A stretch of 64,000 nt of DNA from Chitinophaga parva (lineage in GTDB: Bacteria; Bacteroidota; Bacteroidia; Chitinophagales; Chitinophagaceae): the NCBI RefSeq assembly GCF_003071345.1, contig NZ_QCYK01000001.1, positions 1,302,001 to 1,366,000 on the forward strand, given 5' to 3'. The position numbers and the translations under genes are program-made. Positions within the stretch are counted from its first letter, which is position 1. Each line of letters opens with the position of its first letter. Under the pieces are notes generated by a model. The model was given only the letters and a program-made list of their open reading frames with translations, did not search any database and was not told the DNA's origin. This document shows positions 9,369 through 18,816 of the stretch, in pieces.

Positions 9369-10505
9369 ATGCGTAAAACAGCTTTACTCCTCCTGATAAC
9401 CGCTACCCTTCCCTTCTCGGTATGGGCGCAAGGCCCTGACACCACTGCGGCCAAGGCCACTACGGCCCCCGCTCCCGCACAGGCCCCTGCGCCTGCGCCG
9501 CCTCCACCGGCCCTGCTCATCACCGGCTCCGTGGATGTGTATTACCGTTACGATTTTAATAAGACAAACACAGACCTTACCAGCTTCACCAGCTCTCATG
9601 ACCAGTTCAGGCTGGGCATGGCCAGTGTGAAACTGGAACATAAAACAGATAAAGTGGACATGGTGGCCGACCTGGGTTTTGGTTCCCGTGCACAGGAATT
9701 TGTCTACAACGACAACGGTATTGTACAAGCCATTAAACAACTGTACATCAGCTATTCCCCCACTGCATGGGTGAAGTTCACCGCCGGTACCTGGGCTACC
9801 CACGTGGGGTACGAGGTGCTGGACGCGTATGCCAACCGTAATTACAGCATGTCTTATATGTTCACCAATGGACCTTTTTCCCACACCGGGGTTCGGGCCG
9901 ACTTCACGGTGGGCAAAAGCGGGATCATGATCGGTGTTTCCCAGCCAACAGACTTCCGTTCGGTGCCCGCCGACGGTTCGAATAATAAAAACCTCATTGC
10001 GCAGTATAGCTACACTGCCAGCGATAATTTCAAACTCTTTCTCAACTACGTGGGTGGCCGCGATGTAACGGATACCAAGGTGCACCAGTATGACCTGGTG
10101 ATCAACTCCAGGGAGTCCAGCAAGTTTGGTATCGGTTTTAACGCTACGGTGAATACTTCTACCGCCAGCAATGAAGGTAAGTATGATACGCACCGCACCT
10201 GGTGGGGTACCGCGGCTTACTTTAACCTGGACCCCAAACCCTGGCTGGGCCTTACCCTGCGCACAGAATATTTCAGCGATAATGATGGGGTGAAGATGCA
10301 TCCCTATGCACGCGCCGGTGGCGTAGCACCGTTGGGAGCCGCCGTTTTTGCCAACACTTTGTCCGCCAATTTCAAAGTGAGCGGCTTCACCTTCATTCCT
10401 GAATTCCGCTATGATCACGGCTCCGAGCCGCTCTTTACCAAAAAAGACGGCACGGTAACGCAATCGGGCCCCAGCCTGCTCTTTGCAGCCATCTATGCGT
10501 TCTGA
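9369..10505 (+). CDS. OmpL-like beta-barrel porin
   Basis: This is an outer-membrane barrel protein of the putative beta-barrel porin-2 (BBP2/OmpL-like) type. It has a Sec signal peptide (MRKTALLLLITATLPFSVWAQ) and then a low-complexity Ala/Pro linker (PAPAQAPAPAPPPP). Alternating amphipathic strands follow and the protein ends in FAAIYAF with a terminal Phe. Signature-like segments are GSVDVYYRYDFNK and AWVKFTAGTWATHVGYEVLDA. The ATG at 9369 is preferred over the GTG three bases earlier. The gene precedes the ammonium channel gene by 82 bp on the same strand, a pairing that suggests this porin lets ammonium or small nitrogen compounds across the outer membrane. The substrate is inference. 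Confidence 0.82.
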   Translation: MRKTALLLLITATLPFSVWAQGPDTTAAKATTAPAPAQAPAPAPPPPALLITGSVDVYYRYDFNKTNTDLTSFTSSHDQFRLGMASVKLEHKTDKVDMVADLGFGSRAQEFVYNDNGIVQAIKQLYISYSPTAWVKFTAGTWATHVGYEVLDAYANRNYSMSYMFTNGPFSHTGVRADFTVGKSGIMIGVSQPTDFRSVPADGSNNKNLIAQYSYTASDNFKLFLNYVGGRDVTDTKVHQYDLVINSRESSKFGIGFNATVNTSTASNEGKYDTHRTWWGTAAYFNLDPKPWLGLTLRTEYFSDNDGVKMHPYARAGGVAPLGAAVFANTLSANFKVSGFTFIPEFRYDHGSEPLFTKKDGTVTQSGPSLLFAAIYAF

Positions 10506-10587
10506 TAATTTATAAAAAGACAATGCTCCATTTAACCTGAACTGTATATGTAACCCCCTTTAGTTTTCATCACTAAATCTATAAGAA

Positions 10588-12198
10588 ATGGGAGCAACCA
10601 ATTTTATCATGAACAGAATTTTACCGGGCGGCGCCGCGCAACAGCCGCCGGTATTGGAAAAACTGAGCCGCCGCGACAAATGGCGCATCGCCGGAGCTAT
10701 GATGGCAGGCAAGATGCTGGGCCTTTTTGCCGTGATCATTGCCATGGGCCTGCTGCCCGGTTTCCTGGGTATGCCTGCCCACGCACAGGCTGCAGCAGCG
10801 GATGCTTACACCGCACATGAAACCACTTTGATCAACACGGCCAACACTATCTGGACGCTGCTGGCGGCCTTCCTGGTATTTGGCATGCAGCCGGGCTTTG
10901 TATTCCTGGAAGCCGGCTTTGCCCGCAAGCGCGAAACGGTGAATGTGCTGATGGAATGTATTTTTGATACCTGCCTTTGTGGTATCCTGTTCTGGGCTGT
11001 TGGCTATGCCTTTATGTTCAGCGAAGGCAATGGTTTCATCGGGTATCATTGGTTCTTTTTGAACGGGGCGCCTGAAACCTATGGAGCCACTGGTATTCCC
11101 ATCCTGGCGCACTGGATCTTCCAGTTTGCTTTTGCGGATACTACTTCTACGGTAACATCCGGTGCTATGATTGGCCGTACCAGTTTCCGGGGCGATATCC
11201 TGTACAGCATTGGCGTTACCGGTTTTATTTATCCCATTATAGGCCACTGGGCCTGGGGGCCGGATGGTTTCCTGGCGCTGATGGGTACTCCCGGCCACTT
11301 CCTGCCGGGCCTGGGCCAGGGCTTCCGCGACTTTGCCGGCAGCACCGTGGTGCACACCATTGGTGGCATGGTATCGCTGGCGGGTGCCATTGTACTGGGG
11401 CCCCGCTTAGGCCGCGTATTCAAGCGCGACGGGGGCGGTATGCCCGCGCCGCATAATCTTACCGTGGCCGCGGTAGGCGGGTTTATCCTGTGGTTTGGCT
11501 GGTATGGTTTTAACCCCGGCTCCACGTTGTCTGCCGTAGACATGCAGGGCATTGGCCGCGTAGCGGCAAATACTACGCTGGCTGCCTGCGCTGCCGGTAT
11601 TTCTGCCATGGCCATTGCATTTTATATTGGCGATACGAAAGGGAAATTTGACCTGGCTTATACCACCAATGGTTTCCTGGGCGGCCTGGTGGCCATTACC
11701 TGCCCCTGTTATTGGGTATCTCCTCTGGGTGCTATCCTGATCGGGTTCCTGGCTGGCTTCGTGGCATGGGCTGTATTGAATTTACTGGAGCACTGGCGCG
11801 TGGATGATCCCATTGGCGCGGTAGCGGTGCATGGTGGTTGTGGCATCTTTGGTACTTTATCCCTCGGCCTCTTTGCATCCGGCCAGTACGGCGTTACCGG
11901 CCCGCTGGGCGCAGATAACTCCGCCCCGGTGACAGGGCTCTTTTACGGTGGCGGCTTTGGTGTGCTGGAGGCGCAGGCCATTGGCAGCCTTACCGTTACC
12001 GTAGCTACACTGGCGGTATCCTTCGCCCTGTTTGGCATTATCAGCAAACTGCCTTATCCCTGGAAACTGCGCGTGGAGCCGCATGGCGAAACTGGTCCCG
12101 GTGGCCTGGATATGTTTGAACACGGTACGGAAGCCTATCCTTCCCAAACAACGGGTGTAAGCATGCCGGCGGATCTGCAGGAAGCGCTGCAGGCGTAG
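10588..12198 (+). CDS. amtB: Ammonium transporter (Amt/MEP family)
   Basis: This is an inner-membrane trimeric ammonium channel. After an unusually long N-terminal region of ~67 residues (basic stretch, hydrophobic segment, then PAHAQAAAADAY) the Amt core begins with NTIWTLLAAFLVFGMQPGFVFLEAGF. The pore histidines are in FAGSTVVHTIGG and AVAVHGGCGIFGTL, both conserved. The family signature region is FAFADTTSTVTSGAMIGRTSF; at 536 residues it is longer than E. coli AmtB. The protein ends with a soluble tail. No P-II (glnK) gene is adjacent. It is probably co-transcribed with the porin and ends before a strong hairpin. Confidence 0.93.
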   Translation: MGATNFIMNRILPGGAAQQPPVLEKLSRRDKWRIAGAMMAGKMLGLFAVIIAMGLLPGFLGMPAHAQAAAADAYTAHETTLINTANTIWTLLAAFLVFGMQPGFVFLEAGFARKRETVNVLMECIFDTCLCGILFWAVGYAFMFSEGNGFIGYHWFFLNGAPETYGATGIPILAHWIFQFAFADTTSTVTSGAMIGRTSFRGDILYSIGVTGFIYPIIGHWAWGPDGFLALMGTPGHFLPGLGQGFRDFAGSTVVHTIGGMVSLAGAIVLGPRLGRVFKRDGGGMPAPHNLTVAAVGGFILWFGWYGFNPGSTLSAVDMQGIGRVAANTTLAACAAGISAMAIAFYIGDTKGKFDLAYTTNGFLGGLVAITCPCYWVSPLGAILIGFLAGFVAWAVLNLLEHWRVDDPIGAVAVHGGCGIFGTLSLGLFASGQYGVTGPLGADNSAPVTGLFYGGGFGVLEAQAIGSLTVTVATLAVSFALFGIISKLPYPWKLRVEPHGETGPGGLDMFEHGTEAYPSQTTGVSMPADLQEALQA

Positions 12199-12212
12199 GT
12201 TGGATGGGGGTT

Positions 12213-12258
12213 TAGGTCCTGGGTCTTAAGTCTTAAGTCCTAGGTCCTAAGTCTCAGG
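12213..12258. repeat. Short-period intergenic repeat, left arm (TAAGTCCTAGGTCC type)
   Basis: A run of near-identical units of roughly 7-8 bp (GTCCTGG, GTCTTAA, GTCTTAA, GTCCTAG, GTCCTAA, GTCTCAG) lies just downstream of amtB. Its reverse complement reappears on the other side of the terminator at 12371-12400. Confidence 0.8.
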
Positions 12259-12322
12259 TATGAGGCGCCTGATATTACGAACTACTTTTCGGTGGTCGAT
12301 CTAATTGGGTTGTATGAACGCA

Positions 12323-12358
12323 AAAGGCCGTCCTGGTTTAACCGGGACGGCCTTTGTT
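12323..12358. terminator. Bidirectional terminator between amtB and the M13 peptidase gene
   Basis: An 11-bp stem (12323-12333 with 12345-12355), extended by a wobble and two GC pairs, has a TTTAA loop and T-rich ends on both strands. It sits between two convergent genes. Confidence 0.9.
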
Positions 12359-12370
12359 TTAATGCCTTGT

Positions 12371-12400
12371 ACTTAAGACCTAGGACTTAGGACCTAAGAC
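12371..12400. repeat. Short-period intergenic repeat, right (inverted) arm
   Basis: Units such as TTAAGACC, TAGGACT, TAGGACC and TAAGAC form the reverse complement of the array at 12213-12258. The two arms flank the terminator. Confidence 0.8.
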
Positions 12401-12408
12401 AATTTCTT

Positions 12409-14454
12409 TTACCAGATCACTACCCTGGAAGTATCACCCAGTGCCATCTTGCTGGTTTTGCAATGCCATGCATCTGCAAATTCTTTCAGGTGGGGAAGGG
12501 GCCCGTTTATACGGTCACGCGCGGGGGAGTGCGGGTTGGTCTGCACCTGGTTGCGCAGGGCGGCTTCCGTTATGTTGCCGTGCCATACCTGTGCCCAGCC
12601 CAGGAAGAAGCGCTGCTGCCAGGTGAAGCCGTCAATCGGTTTGGGCTCGCCTTTGCCTTTGAAAGAATTTTTCAGCGCGTAGTAGGCCAGGGTAAGGCCA
12701 CCCAGGTCGGCGGTGTTTTCACCGAGGGTGAGACGGCCGTTGATGTTAAAGCCGGGCAGTACTTCAATGCGGCTGAAGTAGTCTGCATAGCGACCGGTCA
12801 GCTTGTCAAAGTTAGCGCGATCCGTAGCGGTCCACCAGTTTTTCAGGTTACCGTCTGCATCAAACTGGGAGCCTTCATCATCAAACCCGTGGGTGAATTC
12901 GTGACCGATCACCGCGATGATGCCACCGTAGTTGATCGCGTCATCTGCATCGGGGTTGAAGAAGGGCGGTTGCAGGATGCCTGCGGGGAATACCACTTCA
13001 TTGTTCAGCGGGTTGTAGTAAGCATTCACCGTTTGCGGCGTCATGCCCCAATCGGATTTGTCTACCGGTTTGCCCAGTTTGGCCAGGTTATCCTCGGAAC
13101 GCCATTTCTCTGCATTCATCACGTTTTCCACCAGGGTGTTGGGGCGGATGTCAATGCTGGAGTAATCTTTCCACTTATCGGGGTAGCCGATCTTGTAGGT
13201 GAAGGAAGCCAGCTTGGCGTGGGCCATTTTCTTGGTGGTATCGCTCATCCAGGAGAGCTGGTCAATGCGCTGGCCAAATACGGTGCGCACGTTCTCTATC
13301 ATCTCAGATACTTTCTGCTTGGAGCTTTCCGGGAAATATTGCTTGGCAAACAGCTTGCCCAGGGGCATACCCAGGTAGCCATCTGTAGCGCGGATGCCGC
13401 GGGTGAGGCGGTCCTTCTGTTCTTTACGGCCGGTCATCACGGTGCCAAAGAAATGGAAGTTGGCGTCGTCAAAGGGTTTGCTGAGCAGGGAAGCGTAGTG
13501 GCTGAGCAGGTGCCAGCGGGTGTAGAGCTTCAGGGTTTCCAGCGGGGTGCTTTTCAGCAGGGCATCCGTGCCGGAGATATATTCCTTGTTCTGCAGGATG
13601 ATGGTATCCGGTTTCAGGCCCTGTGCAGCAGTGAAGGCGTCCCAATCATAAGTGGGGGCCAGGGTTTTCAGCGCTGCATAGTTGCTCTTGTTGTACGTTT
13701 TCTGCGGATCGCGGAGCTGTACACGGGTGAGCTGGAGTTTGGCCAGTTTGGTTTCAAAATCCATGATGGTCTGGCCGGGATGCGGGTCGTTGAAGCCGGC
13801 CAGCTGCAGCAGCTGGTCAATGGTCTTTACCAGTTCCGCGCGCACATTGGCGGTCACGGAATCTGTACGCTCATAGTAGCTCCGGTCGCCCAGGGTAAGG
13901 CCATCCTGGCCTTCGTACAGGGCGTTCCATTTGCTGTTCTGCGCATCGGCTTCCACGCCAAAGCCCCATACGGTGGGCACGTTGTACACCTGCAGTTCGC
14001 CGGTCACCTTGGCCCAGTCAGACAGGCTCTGTACAGCGTTGATCTTGTCGAACCAGGGGGCCAGGGGGCTTACGCCGCGCTTGGCGATGGTAACGGTATC
14101 CGTAAAGGAGCGGTAGAAATCAGCGATCTGCTGTTCTTCGGAGCCTTTGGCGAGATTGGATTTGCGGGAGATCTCTTCGATGATGCCTTTCAGGCGTACT
14201 TCCTTGTTTTCCTTATCCAGTACGTTAAAGGAGCCCCAGGCGCTTTCTGTACCGGGGATGGGGTTCTTCTTTTTCCAGTTACCGTTGGCAAACTGGTCGA
14301 AGTCGGTACAGGGGTCCGCGGTACGGTCCAGGGAAGACAGATCGAAAGCGGGTACCTTGGCGGGTGCTTTTTTGGTGGGAGGCCCCTGCACGAATGCAGC
14401 TGCCCCGACCAGCAATACCGGCAGGGCCAGCAGTCCGGCTTTTTTAATGCTCAT
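12409..14454 (-). CDS. M13 family metallopeptidase (PepO/neprilysin-like)
   Basis: This is an exported zinc endopeptidase that degrades peptides in the periplasm or outside the cell. It is 681 residues, standard for M13. The N-terminus is a signal peptide (MSIKKAGLLALPVLLVGAAAFVQ). The zinc motif HEFTH is at residues 518-522, preceded by YGGIIAVIG. The third zinc ligand and its Asp partner are in GENTADLGGL. Further family landmarks are NAYYNPLNNEVVFPAGILQP and DPCTDFDQFANGNWKK near the N-terminus. No lipobox is seen. It stands alone, convergent with amtB and divergent from the small membrane protein gene. Confidence 0.94.
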   Translation of the reverse strand: MSIKKAGLLALPVLLVGAAAFVQGPPTKKAPAKVPAFDLSSLDRTADPCTDFDQFANGNWKKKNPIPGTESAWGSFNVLDKENKEVRLKGIIEEISRKSNLAKGSEEQQIADFYRSFTDTVTIAKRGVSPLAPWFDKINAVQSLSDWAKVTGELQVYNVPTVWGFGVEADAQNSKWNALYEGQDGLTLGDRSYYERTDSVTANVRAELVKTIDQLLQLAGFNDPHPGQTIMDFETKLAKLQLTRVQLRDPQKTYNKSNYAALKTLAPTYDWDAFTAAQGLKPDTIILQNKEYISGTDALLKSTPLETLKLYTRWHLLSHYASLLSKPFDDANFHFFGTVMTGRKEQKDRLTRGIRATDGYLGMPLGKLFAKQYFPESSKQKVSEMIENVRTVFGQRIDQLSWMSDTTKKMAHAKLASFTYKIGYPDKWKDYSSIDIRPNTLVENVMNAEKWRSEDNLAKLGKPVDKSDWGMTPQTVNAYYNPLNNEVVFPAGILQPPFFNPDADDAINYGGIIAVIGHEFTHGFDDEGSQFDADGNLKNWWTATDRANFDKLTGRYADYFSRIEVLPGFNINGRLTLGENTADLGGLTLAYYALKNSFKGKGEPKPIDGFTWQQRFFLGWAQVWHGNITEAALRNQVQTNPHSPARDRINGPLPHLKEFADAWHCKTSKMALGDTSRVVIW

Positions 14455-14574
14455 AAGTTAAGTGGTTTAGGCGCTAAAGGTATTGCATTTGGGGAATTGC
14501 CGGGCCACCGCTCATCCCGGAATAGATACAGTGGAACAAAATTGCTAGGTTTGCAACTGTATTAAAATGTGGAT

Positions 14575-15102
14575 ATGACGTTTAAGTTCGGCTTGTTGAA
14601 AGTATTGAGCATTATTAACCTGGTAGTGTCTTCCGGCCTGGTACTGCTGGCTGCCCTCAGCCTGCTGATGTCTGTAAGCCCTACCGGCCTGGTACTGATA
14701 TTCTTCATGGGTGCGGCTGCCATTCACAGCTGGCTGGGGCTTTCCCTGCACCGTAGCCTGCGTACCGGCGAGCCACTGGATGAGCAGAAGCCTACCGGCC
14801 TGCGGGTGATCGGTTTTATCACGGCCTTTGCCGCCTTCATGTGCATGGCCAGCTGTATCACTTTCCTGCGTGCGCCGGAAAGCCTGGTGCGGGAAGCGGT
14901 ACAACCTATGCTGGACCAGCAGCCCAAAGGCCCCGGCGCCTTTACCCTGGGCCAGCTGGAGCAGCTGGTGCGCGGTATGGCAGTGGCAATGCTGATCTAC
15001 GCTATTTCCCTGATGGTGAACTATATTATGTCCATGAACTTCCTGCAGGTGTACCTGCACCGGCGCCAGGGCGGACAGGATAACGGGGACAGTTTGTTTT
15101 AG
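14575..15102 (+). CDS. Hypothetical four-helix membrane protein
   Basis: I do not recognise the family. It is about 175 residues with four predicted membrane segments: two near the N-terminus (residues ~8-30 and ~34-52), one at ~75-95, and one near ~140-160. A hydrophilic loop between the last two contains a Pro/Gly stretch. The start could be the GTG at 14569 or the ATG at 14575; the ATG is preferred. It lies 43 bp upstream of rarA and may share its transcript. Confidence 0.65.
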   Translation: MTFKFGLLKVLSIINLVVSSGLVLLAALSLLMSVSPTGLVLIFFMGAAAIHSWLGLSLHRSLRTGEPLDEQKPTGLRVIGFITAFAAFMCMASCITFLRAPESLVREAVQPMLDQQPKGPGAFTLGQLEQLVRGMAVAMLIYAISLMVNYIMSMNFLQVYLHRRQGGQDNGDSLF

Positions 15103-15145
15103 GCCCGGTATTGGCGGCGTTGTTTAGTATTTAATCAAGTTGAGT

Positions 15146-16408
15146 ATGGCCAAGGTTCCTTTAGCAGAGCGGCTGCGTCCACAAACCCTGGACGACCTGG
15201 TGGGGCAGGCCCATTTGACGGGGCCGGGCAGCATTTTACGGAAATCACTCCAGCAGGGCAAGGTGCCCTCCATGATATTGTGGGGCCCTCCTGGTGTGGG
15301 CAAAACCACCATTGCCAACATCATTGCCCACACCCTGGATGTTCCTTTTTACACCCTCAGCGCCATTTCTTCCGGCGTAAAGGAAGTGCGGGAAGTGATA
15401 GAAGCGGCCCGCCTGCAACAGGGGGCGGTATTGTTCATAGACGAAATACACCGTTTCAATAAGGCACAGCAGGACGCCTTCCTGGGCGCCGTGGAAAAAG
15501 GCATCATCACACTGATAGGCGCCACCACGGAAAATCCTTCTTTTGAAGTGAACGCGGCCCTGCTCTCCCGCAGCCAGGTATACGTGCTGAAGCCCCTGGG
15601 GCCGGAGGAATTGCTGCAATTACTGCAGCAGGCATTGCTCAAGGACAAGTGGCTGCAAAGCAAGCAGGTGGAGCTGAAAGAAACCGCTGCTTTGTTCAAC
15701 ATTTCCGGGGGCGATGCCCGCAAGCTGCTCAATCTTTTTGAGCTGGTGGTAGATACCATGAACGAGCCTCCCGTGGTGATCACAGACCAGGTGGTGATGG
15801 ACATTGCGCAGCAGCGTGTAGCCATTTACGATAAGCAGGGAGAGCAGCACTACGATATTATTTCTGCTTTCATCAAAAGCATCCGCGGCAGCGATCCTAA
15901 TGGCGCCGTGTACTGGCTGGCCCGCATGATAGCCGGTGGTGAGGATGTGAAGTTCATTGCCCGGCGCATGGTGATCCTGGCTTCGGAAGACATTGGCAAT
16001 GCCAATCCCAATGCGCTGCTGATGGCCACTAATTGCTTCCAGGCGGTGACCATGATCGGCTACCCGGAGGCCCGCATCATTCTTTCGCAATGCGCCACCT
16101 ACCTTGCTGCCAGCCCCAAAAGCAATGCGGCCTATATGGCCATTAACCAGGCACAAAGCCTGGTGGCCCAAACCGGCGACCTGCCTGTGCCCCTGCACAT
16201 CCGCAACGCACCTACAAAGCTGATGAAGCAGCAGGGTTATGGCAAAGACTACAAGTACTCGCACGATTTTGAGCACCATTTTGCCCCGCAGGAATACCTG
16301 CCGGATGCCATTACCAATACCCGCCTGTATGATCCTGCCCACAACCCGCGGGAAGATGAGCTGCGCAAGTACCTGAGGGCGCTCTGGAAAGAGAAATATG
16401 GGTATTGA
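15146..16408 (+). CDS. rarA: Replication-associated recombination protein A (RarA/MgsA)
   Basis: This is an AAA+ ATPase of the clamp-loader family that acts at stalled replication forks. It is 420 residues, the usual length. The Walker A box [10 protein letters not shown] is near residue 50, Walker B with sensor residues is [15 protein letters not shown] near residue 100, and sensor 1 is [13 protein letters not shown]. The C-terminal region ([21 protein letters not shown] and [11 protein letters not shown]) is the RarA-specific tetramerisation domain. The ATG at 15146 gives the usual start [12 protein letters not shown]; the frame also has a TTG six bases upstream. Confidence 0.95.
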   Translation: MAKVPLAERLRPQTLDDLVGQAHLTGPGSILRKSLQQGKVPSMILWGPPGVGKTTIANIIAHTLDVPFYTLSAISSGVKEVREVIEAARLQQGAVLFIDEIHRFNKAQQDAFLGAVEKGIITLIGATTENPSFEVNAALLSRSQVYVLKPLGPEELLQLLQQALLKDKWLQSKQVELKETAALFNISGGDARKLLNLFELVVDTMNEPPVVITDQVVMDIAQQRVAIYDKQGEQHYDIISAFIKSIRGSDPNGAVYWLARMIAGGEDVKFIARRMVILASEDIGNANPNALLMATNCFQAVTMIGYPEARIILSQCATYLAASPKSNAAYMAINQAQSLVAQTGDLPVPLHIRNAPTKLMKQQGYGKDYKYSHDFEHHFAPQEYLPDAITNTRLYDPAHNPREDELRKYLRALWKEKYGY

Positions 16409-18799
16409 TCAGGACTTCTTCTCTTTGTCCAGTATCTCAAAATTTATTCTTACTTCTTCCCCATTTTCATCTACTAATGTCAGCGTGTGTTTACCGGGTG
16501 GCGGGTGCACGGCCAGTTGATGCATGTCCATAGTGGTGCCCACAAACTGGTTGTCGATATGCCAGAATATCTTTGTGCCGGGCGTGCGGTGTGCGGCGGT
16601 GAACACAGCTTCCCCCGGGCTGCCGTCTATTTCCACGGGCACGTAAATGCGGGCGCCGGCGCGGGGGTAGATCAGCTCCATGGCCGGCTTGTCCTGGTCT
16701 ACAGATGATAAGCAGTCCTGCCGGTAGGGTGGCAGGGGCAGGTAGCTGTTCTTTTGCTTGTAATAAAATTCCATGGCGGGTGGCAGTACAAACCAGGGCT
16801 TGTGCTGCATGAGGTAAGGCGGCTCACATGCTTCGGTAACGCGGTACTGGCCCGTGTGATCCAGGTGGACCAGCTGGTGATAGGGGCAGGTGCCGGAACG
16901 GAGGCCGGCGGCGGGTACCCACAGCGAATCCCGGTCCGGGCAGTTTTCCCCTGCGCGGAAGCCGCTCTGGCGGCATACTTCCACCTTTTTTAATTTATCA
17001 TACGGGGTGGGGAACCAGGCGCCCGCGGGCAGCAGTTTAAAGATATCAAACAGCACGGGGGCCGCGGTAGATACACCAATGAGGCCGGGGCGGCCTTCGC
17101 CATCTGCATTGCCCACCCATACGCCTACAACATAGCCGGGGGTAACGCCAATGGCCCATCCATCACGGAAACCAAAGCTGGTACCGGTTTTCCAGGCTAC
17201 CCGCTGGCTGGAGGAGAACTGTTGCCACAGCATTTCCTCGCCGGGGCGCATTACTTCTTCCATGGCATTGAAGGCATGCCAGATGGCGCCGGCATCCAGC
17301 AGGCCATTGGGGCCGGGCTGGTAGCGGGATACGCGGCGCTCATCCATGCGGTAGCCCGGCCCGTGAATATCGTCCAGATCATAGCCGCCCTTATTTTGCT
17401 GCAGGTGCAGCAGGGTGCGGGCCATGCTGCCATACACGCCACACAGCTCCCACAGCGTGTTCTCCCCCCCTCCCAAGATCAATGAAAGGCCATAGTGATC
17501 CGCATTTTGTTTGAGCGTGGTAACGCCCAGCTGGCGTAGCAATGCGTGGAACCTTTCATAACGGTACAATTGCAGCATACGCACCGCGGGCACGTTCAGG
17601 GAGCGGGAAAGGGCGCGGGATGCGGGTACGGCGCCATCAAACCCCAGGTCAAAGTTCTGCGGTGTGTAGCCGGCTATCTGGGTGGGAATGTCCGGGATCA
17701 GGGTATTGGGCAGGATCTGCCCATCGCCCAGGAGGGCTGCGTACAGGATGGGCTTCAGCGTGCTGCCCGGGCTGCGGGGGCTTTGAATGATATCCACGTG
17801 GCTTTGCAGGGCAGAATCCGCAGGGTTGTAGATATTGCCCACGTAAGCGAGTGCATTGCCTGTTTCCACATCCAGCACCAGGGCGGCGGCGTTGTTAATA
17901 CCATTGGCCCGGTAAATAGTATGATAGCGCTGCAGAATGTCGTTTACATTCCGTTGTAAGGGCCCGTCTATCGTGGTTTTGATGCGGGTGTCAGGATCAT
18001 GGTGTGCCATGGCTTCCTGGCGGAAATGCTCCAGCAGGTGGGGTGCCAGCTGTGGCAGGGCCAAAGGTTGGTCTGGCAGGGGCTCCAGCTTGGAGAGCGC
18101 ACAGGTGCTGCTGTCTATTTTTTTAGCGGTGCACAGTTCCTCCAGGAGAGCATTGCGCTTGCGCAGCAGTTCCTGCCGGTTACGGCCGGGGTGCACCAGG
18201 GCAGGGCTGTTGGGCAATACTGCCAGTGCCGCCATCTCGCCCCAGGAAAGGGCTTCCGGGCTGCGGCCGTAATAGCGCCAGGCCGCCGCATCCAGGCCTA
18301 CCACGTTGCCCCCAAAGGGTGCATGGCCTGCATACAGCGCCAGGATAGACTTTTTGGAGTAGGAAAATTCCAGGCGGGTGGCCAGGGTTATTTCCACCAG
18401 TTTTTGCCAGAGATTGCGGGGCTTGTTGCGGGAAAGGCGGATCACCTGCATGGTGAGGGTGCTGCCCCCGCTCACTACATGGCGGCTGCGGAAATTCTGC
18501 AGGGTGGCGCGCCCCAGGGCCAGGGGATCCACACCCCAGTGATGGTAAAAGCGTTTGTCTTCATACGTGGTGATGCACTGGGCAAATTTTTCCGGGACCT
18601 TTTTCGCCACGGGAAAACGCCATTGCCCGTCTGCCGCGATAGTGGCGCTGAGCAGGTCTCCGTGACTGTCTTCTATCACGTAGGAAGTGGGGTCAGTAAA
18701 GAGTTTTGCGGGGAGGGCAAAGCCGTACAGGAGGAGCAGTACGGCAATGCACACCAGCCACCATTTTCTTCGTTGACCCCAGGCCAGGAGTTTTTGCAT
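16409..18799 (-). CDS. pbpC: Penicillin-binding protein 1C
   Basis: This is a bifunctional peptidoglycan synthase anchored in the inner membrane by one N-terminal helix (WLVCIAVLLLLYGFAL). The glycosyltransferase (GT51) domain shows TTYEDKRFYHHWGVDP and GGSTLTMQVIRLSRNKPRN. The transpeptidase shows the SxxK serine in SPGSTLKP, SLN in SRSLNVPAVR, and KTGTSFGFRDGWAIG. The C-terminus is the PBP1C-specific domain (BiPBP_C type). At about 796 residues it matches E. coli PBP1C. The start is taken as the ATG at 18797-18799, 18 bp after the stop of the alpha-2-macroglobulin gene; the frame also stays open to 18838, which would overlap that gene. The pairing with an alpha-2-macroglobulin gene is a widely conserved arrangement. 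Confidence 0.94.
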   Translation of the reverse strand: MQKLLAWGQRRKWWLVCIAVLLLLYGFALPAKLFTDPTSYVIEDSHGDLLSATIAADGQWRFPVAKKVPEKFAQCITTYEDKRFYHHWGVDPLALGRATLQNFRSRHVVSGGSTLTMQVIRLSRNKPRNLWQKLVEITLATRLEFSYSKKSILALYAGHAPFGGNVVGLDAAAWRYYGRSPEALSWGEMAALAVLPNSPALVHPGRNRQELLRKRNALLEELCTAKKIDSSTCALSKLEPLPDQPLALPQLAPHLLEHFRQEAMAHHDPDTRIKTTIDGPLQRNVNDILQRYHTIYRANGINNAAALVLDVETGNALAYVGNIYNPADSALQSHVDIIQSPRSPGSTLKPILYAALLGDGQILPNTLIPDIPTQIAGYTPQNFDLGFDGAVPASRALSRSLNVPAVRMLQLYRYERFHALLRQLGVTTLKQNADHYGLSLILGGGENTLWELCGVYGSMARTLLHLQQNKGGYDLDDIHGPGYRMDERRVSRYQPGPNGLLDAGAIWHAFNAMEEVMRPGEEMLWQQFSSSQRVAWKTGTSFGFRDGWAIGVTPGYVVGVWVGNADGEGRPGLIGVSTAAPVLFDIFKLLPAGAWFPTPYDKLKKVEVCRQSGFRAGENCPDRDSLWVPAAGLRSGTCPYHQLVHLDHTGQYRVTEACEPPYLMQHKPWFVLPPAMEFYYKQKNSYLPLPPYRQDCLSSVDQDKPAMELIYPRAGARIYVPVEIDGSPGEAVFTAAHRTPGTKIFWHIDNQFVGTTMDMHQLAVHPPPGKHTLTLVDENGEEVRINFEILDKEKKS

Positions 18800-18816
18800 G
18801 AGCAGAAAGATCACTT

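Noticed and set aside
12213..12400. CRISPR array
   Set aside because: Units are 7-10 bp with no spacers; no cas genes are near.
12463..14565. 700-codon plus-strand open frame opposite the M13 peptidase
   Set aside because: The minus strand carries complete M13 motifs; the plus frame is an antisense artefact of GC-rich codon use.
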